NCBI RefSeq assembly: GCF_000755285.1
Contig: NZ_BBMK01000001.1
Span: 372,001-436,000, forward strand
DNA: 64,000 nucleotides
DNA from: Nonlabens ulvanivorans
GTDB taxonomy: Bacteria > Bacteroidota > Bacteroidia > Flavobacteriales > Flavobacteriaceae
Direction: 5' to 3'
Shown here: positions 28,414 through 38,347 of the stretch, piece after piece
Layout of the letters: the number at the start of each line of letters is the position of its first letter
Position numbering within the stretch: the stretch's first letter is position 1
Translations under genes and position numbers: made by a program
Notes under the pieces: model-generated
What the model was told of the DNA's origin: nothing
Database searches by the model: none
What the model saw: only the letters and a program-made list of their open reading frames with translations

Positions 28414-29397
28414 TTGAAAAAAGCATCCCTCAAAGCATTAAAAATATTACTACCGCTCGCGTTAGGAATATTTTTGATTTACATCTCTTACACGCAATTT
28501 ACTGAAAATCAAATAAATGAGATAAAATCTTATTTGATTGATGCAAACTACAGTTGGATTGTTCTAGGAGTTATACTAGCTTTTTTAAGTCATCTTTCTA
28601 GAGCATGGCGATGGAACTATATGCTTAAAGCAATAGGACATCAACCAGCTTTTCTTACTAATGTGATGGCTATTGGCACAGGCTATGCTATGAATTTAAT
28701 AATACCTCGCAGTGGTGAAGTAGCTCGTGCTGTTGTTGTAAATCGAGTAAACAACGTACCAGTAGATAAAGCTATAGGCACTATAATAGCAGAGCGTGTT
28801 CTCGATTTTATTATTCTTTTAATCATCACAGCTACCGCATTGTTAGTGTCAGGCACTGTTATTATTGACTTCTTTAAAGAACGTTTAAACACCGCTTTCG
28901 CGAAAGCGGATTCTTCAACAATTCTTATCTACGGAATAATTGCCTTAATCTTTACCATCATTGTAGTTGTATTATTTAGATACATAAAACCATTTCAAAA
29001 ACTAAAAAACTTTATCAGCGGTCTTAAAGATGGATTTAATACGATATGGACCATGCAGCAAAAATGGCTTTACCTAGCTCACACATTATTTATATGGACT
29101 ATGTATTTATTAATGTTTTATGTTAGCATCTTTGCACTTCCAGACACGGCTTCTATTCCTGTAAGTGGTATTTTAAGTGCATTTGTAGCAGGCAGTTTTG
29201 CTGTTGCTTTTACAAACGGTGGTTTTGGCGCTTATCCCTACTTTATAGCACAAGTCCTTCTGCTCTTTGGAGTAGCAGAAACCTTAGGAACCTCACTAGG
29301 TTGGATCCTGTGGACCTCACAAACAGTACTAGTTCTAGTTTACGGTATAGTATCATTTGTAATGCTTTCTATAAAAAATAGTGTTTCGGCTAAATAA
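28414..29397 (+). CDS. Lysylphosphatidylglycerol synthase TM-region (UPF0104) family protein
   Basis: 327 residues with about eight membrane helices and the family motifs LSHLSRAWRW, NLIIPRSGEVARAVVVNR and AFTNGGFGAYPYFIAQV. The soluble MprF aminoacyl domain is absent, so it is more likely a flippase-like or unknown-function membrane protein. It begins with TTG at 28414, 6 bp after panD; no ATG is available upstream. The palindrome at 28893-28908 encodes AFAKA in a cytoplasmic or periplasmic loop. Confidence 0.8.
   Translation: MKKASLKALKILLPLALGIFLIYISYTQFTENQINEIKSYLIDANYSWIVLGVILAFLSHLSRAWRWNYMLKAIGHQPAFLTNVMAIGTGYAMNLIIPRSGEVARAVVVNRVNNVPVDKAIGTIIAERVLDFIILLIITATALLVSGTVIIDFFKERLNTAFAKADSSTILIYGIIALIFTIIVVVLFRYIKPFQKLKNFISGLKDGFNTIWTMQQKWLYLAHTLFIWTMYLLMFYVSIFALPDTASIPVSGILSAFVAGSFAVAFTNGGFGAYPYFIAQVLLLFGVAETLGTSLGWILWTSQTVLVLVYGIVSFVMLSIKNSVSAK
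28893..28908. repeat. 16-bp palindrome, copy 6 (in UPF0104 gene)
   Basis: Perfect copy, read as AFAKA in a loop between membrane helices. Confidence 0.9.
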
Positions 29398-29428
29398 TTG
29401 TAAATTCCGTTCCAAAAATTTTCTTACA

Positions 29429-30595
29429 ATGAAACATTTTATAGCTTTCATCATATTGCTATTTACCTGCAATACTCTATTCTCACAAGCTTTTTATAGA
29501 GCATATCCTAGCGAAGTGTTAGGTACAGAACGTAATATAAAAGTGCTCAAACCGCGTAATTATGCTGAGAATCCCGAAAAAACATATCCATTAATAGTTG
29601 TTCTTGATGGCGATTATCTTTTTGAACCAGTAGCAGGTAATGTCGATTATCTATCCTATTGGGATCAAATACCAGAAAGTTTTGTTTTAGGAATTAACCA
29701 GCGTAAAAGTCGTTATGATGAAACCGCAATCAATCGTGAAAGCGGCTTACCAGAAACTCAAAGTGCAGATTTCATGGACTTTATTATGGAGGTCGTGGCA
29801 ACTATGAAAGAAGAATATCGTATCGCACCTTTTACAGTAATTATAGGTAAAGATGTTACCGCAAATCTAGCTACCTATTTTTTAATGCGCAAAAAAGTTG
29901 CTTTTGACGCTTACCTCAATATAGATCCAGATTATTCAACCTTGATAACAGAAAATCTAGTGAGTAAAATTTCACAATTAGAAAGCTATAATTACTACTA
30001 TGTTGCCACACCAGAAAAGCTAAGCACAACCGATAATATGTTTACCACACAAGTGGACTCATTACTAGAAAACCGTAAAAACGTGCATTTGCTATATGAG
30101 AAGATAGAAGGCGTTGATAAATATGGGCTAGGCGCACATGCCATACCACGTGGGCTGAATTATATTTTTGAAGAGTATAAACTTATCGATGAAGACGCCT
30201 TAGTAAATACAGCTGTAGCGGCTAACATGGCTACAGAAGGTAAAGAAACTAAAAACGCTGCAAACGCTATAGAAACACTAATTGAAAAATACAAATACAT
30301 AAAAGAAGTTTATGGTATTGACATGAGAGTAAGACTAATAGACATCGTAACTGTAGCAGAGCACCTTATAGACAACAAGAAGTACGATGAACTAATAGAT
30401 GTCGCAGACCTTGCTATGAAAGAATATCCAGAAAAACTTTATGGTCGCTTTATAGAAGGAATCGGTTATGAAGGAATAGGTAGACCAGAACGCGCCATAA
30501 AATCATATAATGCAGCATATGCATTAGAACCTGCCGTAGGAATTACAAAAGATGATGTGCTTGATAAAGTAGAAATGCTTCAGGAAAAAAAATAA
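29429..30595 (+). CDS. Secreted esterase-D-like alpha/beta-hydrolase fold protein, probably non-catalytic
   Basis: 388 residues from the ATG at 29429, chosen because it gives a clean signal peptide (MKHFIAFIILLFTCNTLFSQ). Residues about 20-270 match the esterase D (PF00756) fold: YPLIVVLDGDYLF and a GINQRKSRYDET segment. At the nucleophile elbow, where GxSxGG is expected, the text reads IIGKDVTANLATYF with no Ser, so hydrolase activity is doubtful. The C-terminal 110 residues are helical and TPR-like. Its stop abuts the radA start. Confidence 0.75.
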   Translation: MKHFIAFIILLFTCNTLFSQAFYRAYPSEVLGTERNIKVLKPRNYAENPEKTYPLIVVLDGDYLFEPVAGNVDYLSYWDQIPESFVLGINQRKSRYDETAINRESGLPETQSADFMDFIMEVVATMKEEYRIAPFTVIIGKDVTANLATYFLMRKKVAFDAYLNIDPDYSTLITENLVSKISQLESYNYYYVATPEKLSTTDNMFTTQVDSLLENRKNVHLLYEKIEGVDKYGLGAHAIPRGLNYIFEEYKLIDEDALVNTAVAANMATEGKETKNAANAIETLIEKYKYIKEVYGIDMRVRLIDIVTVAEHLIDNKKYDELIDVADLAMKEYPEKLYGRFIEGIGYEGIGRPERAIKSYNAAYALEPAVGITKDDVLDKVEMLQEKK

Positions 30596-31963
30596 ATGGC
30601 CAAAGTAAAAACAACATGGTTTTGCCAGAATTGTGGCGCTCAACACGCGCGCTGGCAAGGACAATGTACCACGTGTAAAGAATGGAACACACTTGTTGAA
30701 GAGGTTGTTCAAAAAGAAAAGAAACCTTCTTGGGATGCTGCTAGCGGCGATACGCTTTCGCGAAAGCGTACTCCACAACCACAACTTATTTCTCAAATAG
30801 ATGTCACTGAAACACCACGATTAGACACTACTAATGCAGAGTTTAATAGAGTATTAGGTGGTGGACTAGTGCCTGGTTCTGTAACCTTATTAGGTGGTGA
30901 ACCTGGAATAGGTAAATCAACCTTACTATTACAAGTCTGCCTTAATTTACCTTATAAAACACTTTATGTAAGCGGTGAAGAAAGTGCACAACAGATTAAA
31001 ATGAGAGCAGATCGTATCAAGCAAGATCCGACTAATTGCTACATTTTAACTGAAACTAAGACTCAAAATATTTTCCGTCAGATTACAGAAATGCAACCTG
31101 AGGTACTTATTATAGATTCTATACAAACTTTACAAACTGAAATCTTAGAAAGTACCGCTGGTAGCGTCTCTCAAATCAGGGAATGTACTAGCGAGCTTAT
31201 AAAATTTGCCAAAGAGACCAATACACCAGTGCTTTTGATAGGTCATATTACTAAAGATGGTAACATCGCTGGACCTAAAATACTAGAGCACATGGTAGAT
31301 ACGGTATTACAATTTGAAGGCGATCGCAATCATACTTATAGAATTTTACGCGCGTTAAAAAACCGTTTTGGAAGCACACATGAAATCGGTATTTATGAAA
31401 TGTTGGGTCACGGTTTACGTGAAGTTATCAACCCTAGCGAAATCTTAATATCACAACGTGGCACCAGTTTGAGCGGTACTGCAATCGCAGCCACTATGGA
31501 AGGTATGCGTCCTTTAATGATAGAAGTCCAAGCATTAGTGAGTACGGCTGTATATGGAACACCTCAACGTAGTGCTACTGGTTATAACTTAAAGCGTCTC
31601 AACATGATTCTAGCCGTATTAGAAAAAAGAGCTGGCTTTAAACTAGGACAAAAAGATGTTTTCTTAAACATTACCGGCGGAATCACTGTAGATGACCCAG
31701 CGATTGATCTTGCTGTAGTGGCCGCTATTCTTTCCTCTAATTTTGATATTGAACTTTCTTCACAACATTGCTTCAGTGCTGAGGTAGGTTTAGGTGGAGA
31801 AATAAGACCTGTTTCACGCATGGAACAGCGTGTTAATGAAGCCGCAAAACTAGGATTTGAGAAAGTGTTTATTGCACCGGCAAAACAAAAGTTTAAAGAA
31901 GTAGGTACCGATGTACAAGCTTTTTCAAAAATTGAGGATTTAGTTAAATATTTATTTTCATAA
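30596..31963 (+). CDS. radA: DNA repair protein RadA
   Basis: 455 residues. N-terminal zinc finger (CQNCGAQHARWQGQCTTC), RecA-like core with Walker A GGEPGIGKST, RadA motif KNRFGST and a C-terminal Lon-protease-like domain. It promotes branch migration in recombination. The palindrome (30753-30768) encodes LSRKR in the linker between zinc finger and core. Starts directly after the upstream stop (TAAATG). Confidence 0.96.
   Translation: MAKVKTTWFCQNCGAQHARWQGQCTTCKEWNTLVEEVVQKEKKPSWDAASGDTLSRKRTPQPQLISQIDVTETPRLDTTNAEFNRVLGGGLVPGSVTLLGGEPGIGKSTLLLQVCLNLPYKTLYVSGEESAQQIKMRADRIKQDPTNCYILTETKTQNIFRQITEMQPEVLIIDSIQTLQTEILESTAGSVSQIRECTSELIKFAKETNTPVLLIGHITKDGNIAGPKILEHMVDTVLQFEGDRNHTYRILRALKNRFGSTHEIGIYEMLGHGLREVINPSEILISQRGTSLSGTAIAATMEGMRPLMIEVQALVSTAVYGTPQRSATGYNLKRLNMILAVLEKRAGFKLGQKDVFLNITGGITVDDPAIDLAVVAAILSSNFDIELSSQHCFSAEVGLGGEIRPVSRMEQRVNEAAKLGFEKVFIAPAKQKFKEVGTDVQAFSKIEDLVKYLFS
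30753..30768. repeat. 16-bp palindrome, copy 7 (in radA)
   Basis: Perfect copy, read as LSRKR in an interdomain linker. Confidence 0.9.
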
Positions 31964-31977
31964 TTAATAATAAGTAT

Positions 31978-32511
31978 ATGTTTTTAAGAATATTATGTTT
32001 AATCGCACTAGTCAGTTTTGCATCTTGTAAATCTGCCGACAATGAAAGCAAAAATGTTGTAACAACTGAGGTTGACAAAACTGATAACGACATTTTACAT
32101 CTAGAATCACCTGATGGGACCTATACTAATCTTGCTGCATTACTAGAAGAGCATAAGGGAAAGGTAGTCTATGTGGACTATTGGGCTAGCTGGTGCAAAC
32201 CATGTCGCGTCATGATGCCAGCATCTGCAAAACTAAAAGAACGTTATAAAGGTAAAGATGTCGTATTTCTTTACATATCTATTGATACAAAAAGAAATGC
32301 CTGGGAAAAAGCAAATCAAGAAGAAGGATTTACTGAGCATAGTTACATTGCTACTAATTATCCTAAAGCAAAAATATTTCAACTTAGAAATGTAAGTAGT
32401 ATTCCTAGATACATGTTATATGATAAGAACGGCCGCATGATTGATGATAATGCGATGCGACCAGTACAACCTGACCTTATAACCGCAATAGACGGTTTAC
32501 TATCTTTATAG
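31978..32511 (+). CDS. Thioredoxin-like TlpA family lipoprotein
   Basis: 177 residues. Lipoprotein signal with lipobox FASC (Cys about residue 18), then a thioredoxin fold with active site WASWCKPCR and cis-Pro region SSIPRYMLYD. It is likely an envelope thiol reductase; its partner is unknown. 14 bp after radA and 1 bp before the M23 peptidase gene. Confidence 0.88.
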   Translation: MFLRILCLIALVSFASCKSADNESKNVVTTEVDKTDNDILHLESPDGTYTNLAALLEEHKGKVVYVDYWASWCKPCRVMMPASAKLKERYKGKDVVFLYISIDTKRNAWEKANQEEGFTEHSYIATNYPKAKIFQLRNVSSIPRYMLYDKNGRMIDDNAMRPVQPDLITAIDGLLSL

Positions 32512-32512
32512 T

Positions 32513-33634
32513 TTGCGGCTGATTAAGAAATACTGGCTTTATACAAGTATCCTTATTGCAATAATCGCTCTAATCATTACTTATGCAGTAAAGCCAGCAT
32601 TGTTTGATTTTATATTAAAACCATCACAACGAACTATTTACGAGCGCAATTTTAAAGATAACCCAGAAAAACTAAGGCGCTGGAACAATCTCTTATCCAT
32701 AGCTTTAAAGGATAATGTCGTTACGAACAAACACACTGCAGAGCGAGTTATATCATCTAGTCAGAAACCATTTACTGCAGGCTATCTTATCAACCTACAA
32801 CTAGGTGAAGTATTAATGAGTACTGTCGACTCACAAGATTCATGGATACTTGAAGCTAGAGATCTAGACGGCGATTTACTTCAAGATGCACGATTACAAA
32901 ATGACAGTCTAATCTTAAATTATAAATCAGATAAAAATATTAAAGTCCGTATCATTCTTCAGGCAAAACTGGAAACAGAATCCACAACAGATTTTAAAAT
33001 CTATACCTTACCACAATATAATTTTCCGGTAGCAGGAAAAGGTAATACTGCTATACAAAGTTTCTGGGGGGGCGCTTCAAGAGGTGGCGGCAGTCGCAGT
33101 CATGAAGGAAATGATATTTTTGCACTTAAGGGACATCCTGTGGTTGCGATTACTTATGGAACGATTTCTAGTATAAGAAATCGTGGATTAGGTGGCAAAC
33201 AGGTTTGGATAAAAGATTATGATAATGGTTATTTGCATTATTATGCTCACCTAAATGATTGGATCGTAAATGAAGGCGACATGGTCTGGTCTGGCGACAC
33301 ACTAGGATATGTAGGGAATACAGGAAATGCAAAAAACACACCACCACACCTACATTTTGGAATCTATAAAAACGGTAGTGCTGTAGACCCAAAACCATTT
33401 ATTTGGAAAACCCAAGTTCCAGAAAATACGATTTCCTTACCTCAACTCATCAATCCACGTGCAAACGGTTTTGCAGCAAATTTACGTACAGAACCATCTA
33501 GTACAAGTGTTATATTACAAGATGTAAAAACTGAACCGGTAACCATCATTGGTAATAACGGTAATTGGTATCATGTTAGAACCTCAACCGGTTTAAGCGG
33601 CTATATGCATCAAAGTGTATTGGTAGAACAATAA
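32513..33634 (+). CDS. M23 family metallopeptidase with N-terminal membrane anchor and SH3 domain
   Basis: 373 residues starting with TTG right after the upstream stop. One membrane helix (about 7-25), a middle domain, an LytM endopeptidase (about 175-300) with zinc ligands in SHEGNDIFA and HLHFG, and a C-terminal SH3-like domain (about 305-370). Cleaves peptidoglycan cross-links. A run of seven G (33066-33072) gives FWGGASRGGGSR; family members have one residue fewer between the W and the zinc His. Confidence 0.85.
   Translation: MRLIKKYWLYTSILIAIIALIITYAVKPALFDFILKPSQRTIYERNFKDNPEKLRRWNNLLSIALKDNVVTNKHTAERVISSSQKPFTAGYLINLQLGEVLMSTVDSQDSWILEARDLDGDLLQDARLQNDSLILNYKSDKNIKVRIILQAKLETESTTDFKIYTLPQYNFPVAGKGNTAIQSFWGGASRGGGSRSHEGNDIFALKGHPVVAITYGTISSIRNRGLGGKQVWIKDYDNGYLHYYAHLNDWIVNEGDMVWSGDTLGYVGNTGNAKNTPPHLHFGIYKNGSAVDPKPFIWKTQVPENTISLPQLINPRANGFAANLRTEPSSTSVILQDVKTEPVTIIGNNGNWYHVRTSTGLSGYMHQSVLVEQ
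33066..33072 (+). repeat. G7 tract in M23 peptidase gene
   Basis: Seven G giving WGG before the zinc-binding motif. Confidence 0.8.
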
Positions 33635-35091
33635 TTATAGATTAGTCAACTCTAGTGTAACTTCATAAAGTGGTCTGGATTGCATCTTTGCCTTAAGCCA
33701 TGCATAGAAACTCATAACAAAAATATCTTCCTTTCTGCTCCTATCCAGTCAAATGATTTCTCTACCTTGTTATAGAAAGCTTCTGTAGTTACTTGATGTG
33801 GCGCATCATAGTATAAACGCAATAACTTGAGATATGACAGTACTCTCACTTCATTCTTATCTTTTAAACGTTTGCGATAACGCTTATTAAAACTATGAAT
33901 TCTAGACTCTACCAGATCTGGCTGATTGCGTTCTATTAGAATAAGAATTTCTATGATATTGCGTTTTATTACCCAATTGAATCCTGCTCGTTTTTCATAA
34001 AAATCATCGCTATGAGAAAGGCCGCGCATGATGAAACTGCACTTCACATAATCTTCTTTTTGAAAATGAGCCATTATAGAAGTCAATTGGCTCTCTGGAG
34101 TTGGGTGATTGATATGACTTAAAGTCTTCATACCATTTACCAACTCACCAGTATAAATCTCTATTAATGCTTTTAGATGATAATAATCATCACCCAACGT
34201 TTTCATGTATTTCCCATTCTCTAATTTTAATTGCGATCCCATTAAACTTAAAAATTCTTGTGCTTTGTCAAAGTTTTTGTTTCTGAAATATGTCATACTC
34301 ATCAACTTTAAAATAGCTAAGTGATAATATAAATGACGTGTAGCGAGATCTTTCTTAGTATTTACAATATGATAGGCCTCTTCCATAAAGTGTGTTGCGC
34401 TGTAATAATCACTTTTTATAGTAGCTGTCTCTACCGCGATGGTCATTAAAGTATATAAAGACTTAAACCCAAAAGCGGCATTTAGCTTAATTTCATAGGT
34501 TTTTAAATGACGATCTATCACTTCTTCTACATCTTGATCACCTGTCTGTAAATCTTCTTTTATAGACGCATAGGCAGTCATTAAATGCGCCTCTGCAAGT
34601 TGGTTTTTCAAGTTACTCTGGTACTCTTCAACCACTAGATCTAACTTGACTGATGGATTCTTATGAGCATGTTGTAATAAGGTGTGATACATTTCATTAA
34701 GTAACGCATATAGCTCAAGTTTACGGGCCTTTTGAATTGCCTTTTTTAGAATTTTAAACCCTAATTTATGAAGGCCTTTCTCAAAAAATATTCTTGAAGC
34801 TAGTAGATTTTTTAACAGTTGCATCTCTACATCGCTTTCTGTTTCTAGACCGTGCGACGCAGTAAAATCTATCAGATTGTCACGCAATCTTTTGGTTAAT
34901 GCATAAAGTGCATTTTGATTCTCGTCACCATATAATCGGTTTGCCAAATCAGTAGTCACGCCATTTTCTATAAGCTGAAAAAGCTTAATGTTTTTAACGT
35001 CAGATCTTCTATTTCTCACTTTCGCGAAAGCGTAGAAAGCCAACCTTTCTTCATTAGTCATACTATCAATTAGCAAAATAAGCTCTTTCAT
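33635..35091 (-). CDS. Helical-repeat protein of unknown function (frameshifted near the end)
   Basis: Almost entirely alpha-helical, with TPR-like helical pairs throughout and no signal peptide, so probably a cytoplasmic scaffold. I do not recognise a named family. One missing base near 33730 (AAAGGAAG to AAAGGGAAG on the coding strand) changes the ending from RKIFLL to REDIFVMSFYAWLKAKM and extends it to 485 residues; its stop then touches that of the convergent M23 gene. The palindrome at 35017-35032 encodes AFAKV near the N-terminus (EERLAFYAFAKVRNRR). Confidence 0.6.
35017..35032. repeat. 16-bp palindrome, copy 8 (one mismatch)
   Basis: CACTTTCGCGAAAGCG; the mismatch turns the last Ala of AFAKA into Val. 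Confidence 0.85.
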
Positions 35092-35241
35092 ATCGTAAGA
35101 ATATATAAATCCAATATACAGTAAATAAATGTATTATATTTTAAATTAATATTATTAATCATAAGAAACTAAAATATATTGACCCATATCGACTGAACAT
35201 ATATCGCACATTTGTACCATCAAACAATCAAAACAAACAAC

Positions 35242-35703
35242 ATGGAAAATCAAACATTTAATCCAGTAAACGTAAAGACTGAAAAGAAAGAAAAAGAGGC
35301 ATTTAATGGCAAACCTACACCAGCATTTATTGCTGCATCGTGGAGCGCATTGCTTATAGGAATGGTATCCTATTGTATAGGGTTATGGAACGCAGACATG
35401 CTTCTTAATGAGAAAGGCTATTATTTTGTCATCTTGCTCTTTGGTCTATTCTCTGTCATATCAGTGCAAAAGGCTGTGAGAGATAAGCAAGAAGGCGTGG
35501 CTGTAACAGATATGTATTATGGAATTGCATGGTTTGTAACCATAGCCTCGTTAGTGTTGCTAGTCATAGGACTATGGAATGCAGACTTACTATTGAGCGA
35601 GAAAGGTTTTTACGGGATGTCCTTTGCGCTCAGTTTATTTGCTGCCATCGCGGTACAGAAAAACACCAGAGATGTGAAATTTATAGATGATCAAGAAAAA
35701 TAA
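35242..35703 (+). CDS. YiaA/YiaB family inner membrane protein
   Basis: 153 residues from the ATG at 35242. Two copies of the YiaAB unit (about 30-85 and 95-145), each a helix pair with the repeated text IGLWNAD(M/L)LLxEKG followed by a second helix, giving four membrane helices. E. coli YiaA/YiaB are stress-linked inner membrane proteins of unknown role. Monocistronic, followed by a strong terminator. Confidence 0.88.
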   Translation: MENQTFNPVNVKTEKKEKEAFNGKPTPAFIAASWSALLIGMVSYCIGLWNADMLLNEKGYYFVILLFGLFSVISVQKAVRDKQEGVAVTDMYYGIAWFVTIASLVLLVIGLWNADLLLSEKGFYGMSFALSLFAAIAVQKNTRDVKFIDDQEK

Positions 35704-35706
35704 AAC

Positions 35707-35740
35707 AAAACAGGCTTGTGCAGTTGCACAAGCCTGTTTT
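35707..35740 (+). terminator. Intrinsic terminator of yiaA-like gene
   Basis: AAAACAGGCTTGTGCA and TGCACAAGCCTGTTTT, perfect 16-bp arms with a 2-nt centre. A second weaker hairpin (about 35754-35779) with T6 follows. Confidence 0.85.
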
Positions 35741-35779
35741 GATGTTTGGGAAACGGCCTTTTGAAAAAGAGGTCGTTTT

Positions 35780-36226
35780 TTAATACATGTAATTTATGGT
35801 CGTTAATGAGGTGTTAGAATTATTAAAATTCAACCGCAATTCGTTTCCTGAAACTTGTAAACTGGAAATATCAAAAGTAAAACTCTTCTCAAAAACTGCG
35901 GTACACAGCTCTGTATTGGTGAATTCAAGAATTAGATTTCTTTCTGGCGGACTAGAAAAAGAGACCACATCAGAATCTACAAGATCTAGTGTCCATGACG
36001 ATCCATCACATCCACTACCACTAATTATTATGGTTAAACAATCACCTGAAAGTGATAATCCTGTAATAGATACATTTTCATTAAGGTTACCGTATCTACT
36101 GGCATCTATAATCACGTCTGGTGCATTAATACAAACCTGCTGATTAGTATTAATATCTTCATCACCTACATCGCATGACAACAAAGTCACACATAAAATT
36201 AAAAGTATTGTATTTATTGATTTCAT
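35780..36226 (-). CDS. Small lipoprotein of unknown function
   Basis: 148 residues from the ATG at 36226: MKSINTILLILCVTLLSC, with a lipobox at Cys 18. The mature part is rich in Ser, Thr and Asn and beta-strand-like, with four further Cys that could form disulfides (VCINAP, GDCLTI, SGCDGS, ELCTAV). No family recognised. Confidence 0.7.
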   Translation of the reverse strand: MKSINTILLILCVTLLSCDVGDEDINTNQQVCINAPDVIIDASRYGNLNENVSITGLSLSGDCLTIIISGSGCDGSSWTLDLVDSDVVSFSSPPERNLILEFTNTELCTAVFEKSFTFDISSLQVSGNELRLNFNNSNTSLTTINYMY

Positions 36227-36290
36227 AATATTGCTTTTACAGTAGATGCTCATTACTTTAAATGGTTGCGTTTATTACCTACAATCTCTT

Positions 36291-37052
36291 TTAATCAATT
36301 TCCACCACAACAGGACAGTGATCACTATGCACTGCACTTTGAAGAATTACTGCTCGTTGAATACGGTCACGTAATGGTTCACTAGCCATATGATAATCTA
36401 AACGCCATCCTTTATTACGTGCGCGAGAACCACCACGGTAACTCCACCAACTGTATTGATCTGGCTCATCGTTGAACATTCTAAACGTATCTATAAAACC
36501 ACTAGCAACAAATCGATCCATCCACTCACGTTCTTCTGGTAAGAAACCTGAAGTATTTTTCAAACCTTTAGGGTTATGAATATCAATCGCATTATGACAA
36601 ATATTATAATCACCGCAAACGATAAGGTTAGGTCGTTCCTTACGCAGTTCTTTAGAATATTCTAGGAATTGCTCCATATATTCAAACTTAAAACTTAGTC
36701 GATCATCATTTGTACCACTAGGTAAGTACATACTCATGATAGACACATCGCCAAAATCTACTCGTAAATTTCTTCCTTCAAAATCCATAGACTCAATACC
36801 AGTTCCATATTCCACATGATCTGGTTTTGTTTTAGAAATAATAGCTACACCACTGTAACCTTTTTTTTGAGCACTATAATAATATTGATATTCATATCCA
36901 GCTTTTTTAAAAGCCTCCGTATCTACTTGATCTTCTGTGGCCTTAATTTCTTGCAAGCATAACACGTCTGGATTTGCAGCTTTAAGCCATGTGATAAAGT
37001 CTTTTTTCATCGCCGCACGGATTCCGTTGACGTTATAGGATATGATTTTCAT
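36291..37052 (-). CDS. xth: Exodeoxyribonuclease III
   Basis: 253 residues, exonuclease/AP-endonuclease fold. Seen: MKIISYNVNGIRAA, LCLQEIKATEDQVD, VCGDYNICHNAIDIHNPK, WRLDYHMAS and HSDHCPVVVEID, covering the metal and catalytic residues. Base-excision repair enzyme. A TACCTTCG sequence, one mismatch from the -7 consensus, lies a short way upstream. Confidence 0.94.
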   Translation of the reverse strand: MKIISYNVNGIRAAMKKDFITWLKAANPDVLCLQEIKATEDQVDTEAFKKAGYEYQYYYSAQKKGYSGVAIISKTKPDHVEYGTGIESMDFEGRNLRVDFGDVSIMSMYLPSGTNDDRLSFKFEYMEQFLEYSKELRKERPNLIVCGDYNICHNAIDIHNPKGLKNTSGFLPEEREWMDRFVASGFIDTFRMFNDEPDQYSWWSYRGGSRARNKGWRLDYHMASEPLRDRIQRAVILQSAVHSDHCPVVVEID

Positions 37053-37138
37053 AGGTGAGTTTTAATTTTTACGAAGGTAATAATTGAATGACATTTTGGT
37101 TGTATTAATAGATTCCAGCATCAAGTGCAGAACTTCAA

Positions 37139-38216
37139 TTACTCCTTATACATCCCAACAACTAACTCATCCTTATCATTCATAGTCGCACGATACATTC
37201 CTGCGGTATTGAATTCCATGGATACGTTCCCTAGATGATCTAAGGCTACGATTCCGCCAGTACCGCCTAAATCGACAAGCTTTTTCTGGATCACAGCATC
37301 AGTTGCTTCTTTCAATGTCATGTCTTTATATTCCATCATCGCACTGATGTCATAAGCGACTTGCGCACGTATAAAATACTCACCGTGTCCAGTGCTTGAG
37401 ACACCGCAAGTAGCATTATTTGCATAAGTTCCGCTACCTATTATCGGTGAGTCGCCTATGCGCCGTACTTTTTGTTGGTCATTCCGCCAGTACTAGTTCC
37501 AGCAGCGATATTGCCATTTTTATCTAGCGCTACACAACCTACGGTTCCGTATTTAGAATCTTTGATAAATGGGTCTTCTAGTTCTAACTGAGCTACTTTT
37601 TTATCATATTGCGCATCCTTTTCGGCTTCTCTTTTTAGAACACGTTGCAAGGACTGGTAACGGTTCTCGGTATAGAAATAACTGTTAGGTACAATTTCAA
37701 TATTTGGATCTTGTAACGCTTTCGCGAAAGCGTCTCCACCAGCACCACTCAACAACACATGCTCAGAGTCTGTCATGACTTTACGAGCCAGTGAGATAGG
37801 GTTTTTAACCGTAGTAATTCCAGCAACTGCACCAGCATTAAGTGTTTTTCCATCCATAAAACTGGCGTCAAGTGAGTTGATACCATCGTGCGTAAATACC
37901 GCTCCTTTTCCAGAGTTGAATAACGGCGAGTCCTCCATGATGCGTATGCTCGCCTCAACAGCGTCCATAGCATCGCCTCCATTTTTAAGAATATCATGTC
38001 CTGCTTTTACAGCTTCTGTGAGTTTATCGTTATACTGTCTTTCCAGCTCTGGTGTCATGTTCTCTTTTTTAATCGTTCCTGCACCACCATGAATCACTAT
38101 GGCAAATTCACTAGTTTGTTTTAGGGTTTCAGGAATTGCAACTTCTTCAGATTTTGTTGCTGTTTCTTGACAGGCAATTAGTACTATAGCTGCTATTAAA
38201 AAAAAGATTTTTTCAT
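37139..38216 (-). CDS. Isoaspartyl peptidase/L-asparaginase (two frameshifts)
   Basis: Ntn-hydrolase that self-cleaves before Thr in SKYGTVGCVALD. Substrate segments IHGGAGTI, GDAMDAVEASI, NSGKGAVF and GTSTGGMTNKK are present. Two one-base losses break it. Near 37463, KYGA-stop should read KYGRIGDSPIIGSGTYANNA. At the run of eight A (38198-38205), nine gives MKKSFFLIAAIVLIAC, a lipoprotein signal. Corrected, it starts at 38216 and has 359 residues. The palindrome at 37717-37732 encodes AFAKA. Confidence 0.88.
37717..37732. repeat. 16-bp palindrome, copy 9 (in isoaspartyl peptidase)
   Basis: Perfect copy, read as AFAKA. Confidence 0.9.
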
Positions 38217-38347
38217 GATTTGTAATTTGAGTTACAAGTTACTGAAAAAGCCGTGATGTAGGTAGTTAAGAATTTGTTGAATGTAGTCCGGTACTGATTG
38301 TAAAGCCGACCTTAAAACTGTAACTTTATACTTTAAAATAAACTGAC

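Noticed and set aside
32513..32560. Frameshift at the M23 peptidase start because no ATG is present
   Set aside because: The TTG directly after the upstream stop gives a good membrane anchor; TTG starts also fit the UPF0104 and flippase genes.
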